NCBI GenBank assembly: GCA_916700875.1
Contig: CAKAKS010000060.1
Location: 31,369,528 to 31,433,527 of the forward strand
Direction of reading: 5' to 3'
Source of the DNA: Sebastes aleutianus
Lineage: Eukaryota; Chordata; Actinopteri; Perciformes; Sebastidae
Length of the DNA stretch: 64,000 nt
The notes beneath the pieces are model-generated. The model did no database searches. It was given only the letters and a program-made list of their open reading frames with translations, and was not told where the DNA came from. Of this stretch, positions 60,994 through 64,000 are shown piece by piece. A program made the position numbers and the translations under genes. Numbering within the stretch: the first letter of the stretch is position 1; each line of letters begins with the position of its first letter.

Positions 60994-63463
60994 ATGTGCT
61001 GAATCCTGAGCCATCGTTTGAAAATAGCTGCAGGCGGCTGCTCTGCTCTCCCTCGCTGTGTGGGCTCTTTACGATGTGAATAGAAACCTCTGGGGAACTG
61101 ATAAAACACTTTCTTTCTTTTCCTTTTTTTTTACACAGTCCACCGCGCAGGGCACTGTGCCCTATCTTGGCATCTTCCTCACAGACCTCACCATGCTGGA
61201 CACGGCGGTCAAAGACAGGCTGGAGGTAAGTTCCTCTCATCTCTATCAAGGGGGAAAGTTGCACAGTGTTTTACAATTATCAAACTGACATGACACATCC
61301 TGTCACTCCCTTTGCAGAACGGCTACATCAACTTTGACAAAAGGAGAAGGGTGAGTGTTGCAAAACGTGTCAGTGTCAGAGATGAAATGTTAGAAGTTAA
61401 AAATAAGAGACATCTGCATTTAGCTGATGCTCTGGACTAACCTTCTCTTTCTGCAGCGCTTACACAACAAGCAAGTAGTAGGTGCATGAGTAAGAATTGT
61501 GATTGTAAAAATCCTGTGACCCTGGAAAGATCCTGTAAGAGAGAAGAAGAATAAGAGCTACATAAAGATGAGAGATACGTGGGATAATTTTTGATACAAG
61601 AGCGTATTAGAGTGAGCAGAGGTAACATAATATCTGAGGGAGGAAATGATTAAGTGGAGGGCAACGTGAGGTTCAAGATGAGAAAGAAACATCGTAATAC
61701 TAGATCAGCCAACATGGGTGTTTTTTTTATTATGAAACTTTGTGGTGATATGCCTCTTTGTTAACAGGAATTTGAGGTTTTAGCTCAAATCCGGCTCCTG
61801 CAGTCTTCCTGCAAAAACTGTGTTTTCACCGCTGACGAGGCCTTCATACTGTGGTATCGGAGTGTGCCGACATTAACAGAGGAGGAAAGGTAAATATCTA
61901 TATGATTAAACAAATGTCTTGAATGCATTCGTCTGTGTTTGTAGGACGATGCTGACTGTTTTAAATATTCAATGACGTCTATTTCAGCTACAGACTGTCC
62001 AGTGAAATTGAAGCGCCTGGTGAGCCGAGCCCCCGTGGCCTTACTCCAACAGTCATCATCACACAGTGCGCAGAGTGAGCTACGCTGAATGCTCTTACAC
62101 ACACACACTCACACACACACACACCATAATACCACAATTCAGAATATGTAGACTAGGATTTAGGTTGGTAATCCAGGTTGTGGTGCCGATTTTACTCATG
62201 AAGTTCAGTTTACTCGTCACAAGGAGCACTACTCCGACTGTAATATCTTCTGTAGGCTCAATCACCATTGTTTTACCTCATTCTGCGATAGATTATGACT
62301 TAACAGACATTTATTTCAATGGAAATCTTTTATTTTAAGTGATAAAGACACATTAATCAAAAAGCCATTTGCTGGTTCCAAATGTCAGTTTTTGTGTTTT
62401 AATATTGTCAATTGAATATTTTCAGATTTTGGACTGTTGATTGCACAAAACAAGCAATCCGAAGGCATCACCTTGGCCTTTTTGACAATTTTCTGACATT
62501 TTTGTTGATTAATGATTAATGAAGAACTAAGCTTCATTAATCAATGATAAAAACAAGAATTAGTTTTAACCCTAATAACTTGAATGTGTTTATATGTTCT
62601 TGTTTTGACAGCCTGAGTTCCTCTCGGACCAGCCTGACTGGTGACAGTGACAGCCTCTTTGACTTCCCCTCCCCCGTCAATAATCTGCTCTCAAAACTCA
62701 CAAAGGTAATATAGTCTTATTTATACTTTAAAGCCAACTTTGCATTTATATCAGCTTGTTTCACAGACATTGTCTGCAGGAGTGATTGTGTTTTTGCTTT
62801 TGTCTAAGTCTTGTACTGAACTTGGATGTTTATACGAGAGAAACGATCACGTCCTTGATTATCATCAGCTCTGTTGCTTTTGTTTCATTTGCAGCATATG
62901 AGATCTCCGTCTGTGTCCTGTCTGGATGTTGACACGTCTCCTTCGACCAATGACTCCACCCCTGCCACGTTGACTCCATCTACTCCCACAAAATCACACC
63001 GCCGATCTGTCTCCTGCGGCAACAACCCCACCAATAACATCCAAGGGTCGGGACCCGAAATGCGAATCATCAGGATACGGATGGACCTGCAGGATGGAAA
63101 CCTGTACCGGAGCATACTGGTACTTATTCAGACTATTTCAATCTAATTTACAACAGCGGTGACATTGTAGAAAATGCTTCGTGCCAAATTATCTGCGACT
63201 TACTGCACTTACGGCCTTCCCTCTTATCTACAAGGATCCCGTAATGATAGTCATCAGAATGAGATCCTGAGGATACAATGGACCCGGGATATCATGAGTG
63301 CAAATCAAGCTGTCCTAGTGTCATTGTTATTCTCCTCTCTCCTCTCAGGTTACAAGCAATGACAAGACCCCCACTGTGATCAGCTCTGCCTTAGAAAAGC
63401 ACAATCAGGACCCCAAACAGACATCCAGATATGAGCTGATCCAACTTCAGCCTGAAGGAAAAG
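34689..63463 (+). CDS. rgl2: rgl2, Ral guanine nucleotide dissociation stimulator-like 2 (18 coding exons, 3' end beyond window)
   Basis: Eighteen exons join in frame to give 681 residues plus one base. Order: short N-terminus (MLPRNMRTGG, first four residues as in human RGL2 as I recall), Ras exchanger motif domain (about 98-230; TIFLSTYRSFTS, STWLSEYPEDF), CDC25-type RasGEF domain (about 255-505; AEQLT, VPYHCLGSLWS, ARLLEKWI, FSSLYAIVSALQSNPIHRL, DNYSQSRELL, VPYLGIFLTDLTMLD, NGYINFDKRRR), Ser/Pro-rich linker, and the start of the Ras-association domain (about 620 on). Family knowledge: RGL2 (Rlf) is a Ras/Rap effector that loads GTP on RalA and RalB at membranes. The linker motifs HMRSPSVSCLD and HRRSVSCG resemble RGL2 rather than RGL1, RGL3 or RalGDS. 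About 100 residues are missing beyond 64000, judging from a recalled human length near 777. Adjacent phf1 supports the call by synteny. Confidence 0.92.
34957..34974. repeat. (GTC)n trinucleotide repeat
   Basis: Six GTC units about 110 bases after rgl2 coding exon 1. Confidence 0.85.
35362..35547 (-). repeat. Family L repeat, copy 1
   Basis: GGTTTATGACCAAATATCTG and AGCAAATGTTAGCATGCTAA are the complement of a repeat also at 47330-48460 (interrupted) and 57840-58110. It abuts a family C MITE. Confidence 0.6.
35548..36048 (+). mobile_element. TTAA-flanked MITE, family C, copy 2
   Basis: Left TTAAAGGAACAGTGTGTAAC, right TACACACTGAACCTTTAA; same orientation as 6347-6825 and alignable over most of its length. 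Confidence 0.87.
37400..37600 (+). pseudogene. Tc1/mariner-type transposase remnant
   Basis: One frame reads EELDWPAQSPDPKPIQHLRD, matching the WP(A/S)QSPDLNPIEHLW signature around the third catalytic acid of Tc1-like transposases. The Glu of the usual IE is replaced by Gln (IQ), upstream sequence (GTTTCAACCTAACAGTGACC) corresponds to the FQ.D.(A/D)P block but is out of frame, and stops follow. A dead fragment; terminal repeats were not found. Confidence 0.65.
38080..38450. repeat. Possible dispersed repeat (GCCCAACCCGAGCCCAGACC)
   Basis: GCCCAACCCGAGCCC at the left and CAGCCCAACCCGGCACAAAC at the right resemble a fish hAT-like element with CCGAGCCC motifs. No second copy here. Confidence 0.3.
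40008..40382 (-). mobile_element. TTAA-flanked MITE, family B, copy 3 (inverted, internally shortened)
   Basis: The right end CTACAAACAGTCCCTTTAA and left TTAAAGCGACTGTTTTTAAC mark the element. The interior CTGCTGCAGCTCCTCCAGAC is the complement of that in copies 1, 2 and 4. About 375 bp against about 700-770 in others, so internally deleted. Confidence 0.82.
41166..41498. mobile_element. Short MITE with TATGCCTCCG termini
   Basis: Left TATGCCTCCG (41166-41175) and right CGGAGGCATA (41489-41498) are perfect 10-bp inverted repeats. The interior starts with GTCCGTCCGTCTGTCCGTCC. No coding capacity. Confidence 0.72.
41690..41726. repeat. (CA)n microsatellite
   Basis: About eighteen CA units. 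Confidence 0.92.
42132..42150. repeat. (TG)n microsatellite
   Basis: Nine to ten TG units, followed by a GTGCATGCATGCAG patch. Confidence 0.85.
42308..42356. repeat. (TG)n microsatellite
   Basis: About 24 uninterrupted TG units. Confidence 0.92.
43740..43890 (-). repeat. Dispersed repeat related to 27130-27690 (inverted)
   Basis: GAAATACTCAAGTGAAGTAC CTCAAAA and ACATGAGTAAATAC are the complement of the ACTCAAGTACTG/GAGGTACTTG motifs at 27145-27175. Confidence 0.5.
44590..44818 (+). repeat. Family K repeat, copy 2
   Basis: TTAAGAAATCAATAATTTGA, GTCCGCCAGAGTCCGAAGAA, TAACAGACCATAGAACGC and TTGACCAATCAGAATC follow the order of copy 1 at 33484-33852. Confidence 0.72.
44959..45575 (+). mobile_element. 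TTAA-edged element, family J
   Basis: Left TTAAAGTGGCAGTAGTCAG. The first 260 bases are the complement of the right half of the chimeric element at 28572-29566. The right edge is not clear; the sequence GATATAGCGACCGTTTTAT near 45535-45556 is probably close to it. Confidence 0.65.
46201..46248 (+). CDS. rgl2: rgl2 coding exon 2 (small)
   Basis: Acceptor CTTCTTCAG, donor GATCTG|GTAAGG, 48 bases, phase 0 both sides. It encodes AEPSPMKTTWYCPLDL. Other frames of this exon give different peptides, but only this one fits both neighbours. Confidence 0.8.
46647..46730 (+). CDS. rgl2: rgl2 coding exon 3
   Basis: Acceptor TACACAG, donor CGGACG|GTAAGT, 84 bases, phase 0. It encodes STVVEKEEDGVIYTVVVKQQ and HATPNSRT; the EEDGVIYTV pattern corresponds to the E(E)DGAV(Y/F)TV block before the REM domain in RGL proteins. 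Confidence 0.92.
46825..46985 (+). CDS. rgl2: rgl2 coding exon 4 (REM domain start)
   Basis: Acceptor TTCCTCCAG, donor TGACAG|GTTGGA. It encodes KAGTEEKLVLHLLHSFSMGD then SSFITIFLSTYRSFTSTGRV and LDILTD. This is the Ras exchanger motif that stabilises the catalytic CDC25 domain. The donor departs from consensus at +4 to +6. Confidence 0.95.
47330..48460 (+). repeat. Family L repeat, copy 2, interrupted by a MITE
   Basis: The left part (CAGCCATGCTAACATGCTCA) ends near 47430 and the right part resumes near 48018 (GGTCATAAACCAAAAATTCA, GATATTTCAGTCTGGA). The insert 47468-48014 separates them. In rgl2 intron between coding exons 4 and 5. Confidence 0.6.
47468..48014. mobile_element. MITE with AGTGTGTTCCAAT termini
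   Basis: Left AGTGTGTTCCAAT (47468-47480) and right ATTGGAACACACT (48002-48014) are perfect inverted repeats, extendable with two mismatches to about 24 bases (GCGTACTTC against GAAGTACGT). Sits inside a family L repeat. The target duplication is not clear. Confidence 0.75.
49001..49057 (+). CDS. rgl2: rgl2 coding exon 5 (REM domain)
   Basis: Acceptor TCACTAACAG, donor CAACAA|GTGAGT. It encodes LENPPGDSERSQMRQSFN with split codons at both ends. It follows the DRLE pattern seen at this position in RGL2. Confidence 0.9.
49112..49159. repeat. Imperfect (TGTGTGTGTT)n repeat
   Basis: Interrupted TG repeat 54 bases after the donor of rgl2 coding exon 5. Confidence 0.85.
49330..49575 (+). repeat. 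Family H repeat, copy 2
   Basis: ATATTGATTGCACAATGAAA, GTGCGTCAACCACTGCACGA and TTTTCCCCGGAAGCTATCGG match 17960-18240 in order and strand. Confidence 0.72.
49598..50485. repeat. Dispersed repeat (GGTCCCAATTTTCGTAGTGG), probably composite
   Basis: ACTTACATTGGGAAAGAGACG and TGTGAATTTGGAATTTAGCA are motifs of a widespread fish repeat; the GC content is above that of the flanking intron. ORFs in it (49801-50308) are repeat-derived. Single copy here. Confidence 0.45.
50990..51186 (+). CDS. rgl2: rgl2 coding exon 6 (REM domain end)
   Basis: Acceptor TTCCTGCAG, donor ATAAAG|GTCTGT. It encodes AVCTVFSTWLSEYPEDFKSL and the helix LRARLLRIAEELSEKAL. STWLxxxPEDF is a conserved RGL motif. Confidence 0.93.
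51187..52978 (+). other. rgl2 introns on either side of coding exon 7
   Basis: Besides exon 7 at 51972-52081, no RNA gene or repeat family was recognised. ORFs near 52414-52736 have no domain. Confidence 0.4.
51972..52081 (+). CDS. rgl2: rgl2 coding exon 7 (start of CDC25 domain)
   Basis: Acceptor CCTTTGCAG, donor GAGGCA|GTGAGT. It encodes a Pro-rich linker then ILGFPAALIAEQLTKIEA. (L/I)AEQLT.(I/M).A is the canonical entry of Ral-GEF catalytic domains. Confidence 0.93.
52979..53194 (+). CDS. rgl2: rgl2 coding exon 8 (CDC25 domain)
   Basis: Acceptor CTTATCAG, donor GCTGAG|GTCAGT, 216 bases, phase 0. It encodes ELFVRLVPYHCLGSLWSQRD, SVRATVRQFNKLANAVFASC and QQRARLLEKWISVAE, all core RasGEF blocks. 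Confidence 0.95.
53195..54312 (+). other. rgl2 intron between coding exons 8 and 9
   Basis: Ends with a (TG)n/(AG)n patch (54231-54272) about 40 bases before the exon 9 acceptor. Nothing else recognised. Confidence 0.45.
54313..54416 (+). CDS. rgl2: rgl2 coding exon 9 (CDC25 domain)
   Basis: Acceptor TTTCAACAG, donor CGACAG|GTCTGC. It encodes ECRARKNFSSLYAIVSALQS then NPIHRLRKTWQDTD. NFSS.YAIVSAL is the most conserved RasGEF signature. Confidence 0.96.
54417..55279 (+). other. First part of the rgl2 intron between coding exons 9 and 10
   Basis: No exon recognised. Contains an (AT)n-rich patch at about 55080-55160 (TATATATATATATATA). Confidence 0.45.
55280..55652. repeat. Family G repeat, fullest copy
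   Basis: GAAGCAATTAATCACCTAAT at the left, TAATCGACAATGAAAATAAT and TGTTAGTTTCAGCCCTAAAG at the right; a widely dispersed fish repeat. Partial copies at 16695-16860 and 62440-62578. Confidence 0.72.
56224..56450 (-). repeat. Family D repeat, copy 3 (internally deleted)
   Basis: AACGCATTAACGCAATCGAT and CTCCCATGTCGATAAGAGTA TTAAATACT match the two ends of copy 2, with the central 350 or so bases missing. It ends about 60 bases before the acceptor of rgl2 coding exon 10. Confidence 0.72.
56514..56598 (+). CDS. rgl2: rgl2 coding exon 10 (CDC25 domain)
   Basis: Acceptor ACTTCACAG, donor AAGGAG|GTAAGT. It encodes EAVRRYEELSEIFSDKDNYS and QSRELLKE; SEIFS..DNYSQSRELL matches RGL2. Confidence 0.94.
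56599..57839 (+). other. First part of the rgl2 intron between coding exons 10 and 11
   Basis: No repeat family or exon recognised; ORFs at 56835-57189 have no conserved domain. Confidence 0.4.
57840..58110 (+). repeat. Family L repeat, copy 3
   Basis: GGTATTTGGTCATATATCAA, GGGAACCATGAATGTCTGTA and CAAGATATTTCAGTCTGAGC align with 48020-48450. Confidence 0.62.
58111..59016 (+). other. Intronic DNA of rgl2, no feature recognised
   Basis: AT-rich with no clear repeat copy; the ORF at 58536-58745 has no domain. Confidence 0.4.
59017..59718 (+). mobile_element. TTAA-flanked MITE, family B, copy 4
   Basis: Left TTAAAGGGACTATTTGTAAC, right AAGTTACAAACAGTCCCTTTAA without its first two bases; TTAA edges. 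The interior follows copies 1 and 2. Ends 221 bases before rgl2 coding exon 11. Confidence 0.87.
59766..59906 (+). repeat. Family A MITE fragment next to an exon
   Basis: CAGAGGGTGAATACAGGTAT and CAGTACGAGAAAAATAA match the right third of family A copy 2 (2590-2733). Ends about 32 bases before the exon 11 start. Confidence 0.68.
59939..59998 (+). CDS. rgl2: rgl2 coding exon 11 (CDC25 insert)
   Basis: Acceptor GTGTTGCAG, donor AATAGG|GTAAGT, 60 bases, phase 0. It encodes EGTSKFANIDNRLNNKHVNR. EGTSKFAN is shared with RGL1. Transposon-derived sequence ends about 30 bases upstream. Confidence 0.9.
59999..61138 (+). other. rgl2 intron between coding exons 11 and 12
   Basis: Holds the (TG)39 tract at 60914-60991; otherwise nothing recognised. 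Confidence 0.5.
60914..60991. repeat. Long (TG)n microsatellite
   Basis: About 39 uninterrupted TG units, the longest dinucleotide tract in the window, 147 bases upstream of rgl2 coding exon 12. Capable of Z-DNA and prone to length change. Confidence 0.95.
61139..61225 (+). CDS. rgl2: rgl2 coding exon 12 (CDC25 domain)
   Basis: Acceptor TTTTACACAG, donor CTGGAG|GTAAGT. It encodes STAQGTVPYLGIFLTDLTML then DTAVKDRLE. VPYLG.FL.DL.MLD is a conserved RasGEF block. Confidence 0.95.
61318..61350 (+). CDS. rgl2: rgl2 coding exon 13 (micro-exon, 33 nt)
   Basis: Acceptor CCTTTGCAG, donor AGAAGG|GTGAGT. It encodes NGYINFDKRRR, identical in pattern to the G.INF.KRR motif of RGL proteins. The exon is too short to show as an ORF. 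Confidence 0.94.
61768..61889 (+). CDS. rgl2: rgl2 coding exon 14 (end of CDC25 domain)
   Basis: Acceptor GTTAACAG, donor GGAAAG|GTAAAT. It encodes EFEVLAQIRLLQSSCKNCVF and the helix up to VPTLTEEE, which closes the catalytic domain. Confidence 0.94.
61988..62074 (+). CDS. rgl2: rgl2 coding exon 15
   Basis: Acceptor CTATTTCAG, donor GCGCAGA|GTGAGC. It encodes YRLSSEIEAPGEPSPRGLTP and TVIITQCA; the SxEIE.PG and PTxxI(S/T)QxxE patterns fit RGL2. Confidence 0.92.
62440..62578. repeat. Family G repeat fragment
   Basis: CACAAAACAAGCAATCCGAA, TTTCTGACATTTTTGTTGAT and TTAGTTTTAACCCTAA match the end of 55280-55652. It ends about 33 bases before rgl2 coding exon 16. Confidence 0.6.
62612..62705 (+). 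CDS. rgl2: rgl2 coding exon 16 (linker)
   Basis: Acceptor TTTTGACAG, donor ACAAAG|GTAATA. It encodes LSSSRTSLTGDSDSLFDFPS and PVNNLLSKLTK, a Ser-rich, presumably disordered linker. Confidence 0.9.
62895..63119 (+). CDS. rgl2: rgl2 coding exon 17 (linker and start of RA domain)
   Basis: Acceptor CATTTGCAG, donor ATACTG|GTACTT. It encodes HMRSPSVSCLDVDTSPSTND, a Ser/Thr/Pro stretch, HRRSVSCG, then MRIIRIRMDLQDGNLYRSIL, the first strands of the Ras-association fold. Confidence 0.94.
63349..63463 (+). CDS. rgl2: rgl2 coding exon 18 (RA domain; gene continues past window)
   Basis: Acceptor CCTCTCAG, donor GAAAAG|GTAAAG. It encodes VTSNDKTPTVISSALEKHNQ then YELIQLQPEGK, matching the RA-domain pattern TS.DK.P.VI...L.K.N. 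One base is left over for the next exon beyond 64000. Confidence 0.94.
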
Positions 63464-63647
63464 GTAAAGACGTGTGTCCCGTGGAGAAAAAAAACACCTA
63501 TTGTGCAGTTTTATCATTAGGTGGCATATTAAGTGGAAACAAAACTTAGATCATCTTGAGATTTTTATTTTTGCATCTATCTAATGCCTACCATACACTA
63601 GGAGACTTTGAAAAGACTTGTTAAAGACTAAAGTCTGACACTCTCTC

Positions 63648-63985
63648 ACATCTAAAGACAATATGTCTTAAGTCACAGAGTTTTTAATCACAGATTATAA
63701 TATTTTGCAAAGACTGGGGATCTTGCAGGGTCACTATTTACAAGACTACAACTAGATTTCCTTTTGAGATGATGTCACATCCTGCTCCAGGTGGAAATTT
63801 ATAAGAAGAAAATCTGTCAAGAAAGAAGTAGACAGAAATTGCTGCAGCCCTCATCTCCAAAGGAATCTAGTTGTTGTCTTGTAAATAGTGATCCTGCAAG
63901 ATCCCCAGTCTTTGCAAAATATTATAGTCTGTGATTAAAAACTCTTTGACTTAACACTCCTTGTCTTAAGATGTGCGATAGTGTC
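63648..63985. repeat. Large foldback element in the last rgl2 intron of the window
   Basis: The left arm (about 63648-63775) includes GTTTTTAATCACAGATTATA, ATATTTTGCAAAGACTGGGG and ATCTTGCAGGGTCACTATTT. The right arm (about 63855-63985) carries the complement, including AAATAGTGATCCTGCAAGAT and CCCCAGTCTTTGCAAAATAT. Arms near 125 bp, loop near 80. Probably a palindromic MITE. Confidence 0.85.
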
Positions 63986-64000
63986 AACCTCATGTTTTTA

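Noticed and set aside
60803..61264. His/Thr-rich and Val/Cys-rich ORFs
   Set aside because: Translations of the (TG)39 microsatellite; the true coding exon here is 61139-61225 in another reading.
34689..63463. Calling the plus-strand gene rgl1, rgl3 or ralgds
   Set aside because: Some blocks (EGTSKFAN, QGTVPYLG) are shared with RGL1, but the start MLPR, the HMRSPSVSCLD and HRRSVSCG linker motifs and the phf1 neighbour favour RGL2.
1..64000. tRNA genes, rRNA, CRISPR arrays, operons or prophage
   Set aside because: No cloverleaf with A and B boxes, no rRNA-like stretch and no regularly spaced repeats with unique spacers were seen; the DNA is plainly vertebrate.

Overview
The window is vertebrate genomic DNA, almost certainly from a teleost fish (perhaps a percomorph, which is only a guess). 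Signs of this are long introns with GT-AG junctions, two vertebrate chromatin and signalling genes, abundant (CA)n/(TG)n and (GA)n microsatellites, and a dense load of short inverted-repeat transposons and LINE tails of fish type. No prokaryotic feature, CRISPR array, rRNA or tRNA gene was recognised.

Two protein-coding genes lie head to head. On the minus strand, phf1 (a Polycomb-like PRC2 partner with Tudor, PHD1 and PHD2 domains, an extended-homology region and a C-terminal chromo-like domain) can be followed through 14 coding exons from an ATG at 23092 to a stop at 7661. These encode 564 residues, close to the length I recall for human PHF1, and every junction keeps frame. On the plus strand, rgl2 (a Ral guanine-nucleotide exchange factor) can be followed through 18 coding exons from an ATG at 34689 to 63463. 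These encode 681 residues, and the gene runs off the right edge within its Ras-association domain. A probable noncoding rgl2 first exon ends at 31764.

In mammals PHF1 and RGL2 both lie in the extended MHC class II region, so this pair looks like a compacted remnant of that synteny block. The genes do not form a pathway: PHF1 acts in the nucleus on H3K36me3/H3K27 chromatin, while RGL2 links Ras-family GTPases to Ral at membranes.

Layout: 1-7660, phf1 downstream flank and possible 3' UTR with several MITEs; 7661-23093, phf1 coding exons and introns; 23776-24300, phf1 upstream exon and promoter; 24300-31300, intergenic DNA dominated by repeats, including a composite hAT-like insertion flanked by an 8-bp duplication; 31300-31764, rgl2 5' exon with two long GA tracts; 34681-63463, rgl2 coding exons; 63464-64000, intron with a large foldback repeat.

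The most unusual content is mobile DNA. At least six non-autonomous families all start and end at TTAA with termini of the form TTAAAG. There are also nested insertions, a chimeric element, foldback elements and a nested hAT-like composite directly upstream of rgl2. I found no previously undescribed multi-gene system. The more novel points are the start-codon arrangements of both genes, the His/Gly tracts of phf1 and the repeat architecture. All matches to protein families come from recalled knowledge, not from a search.
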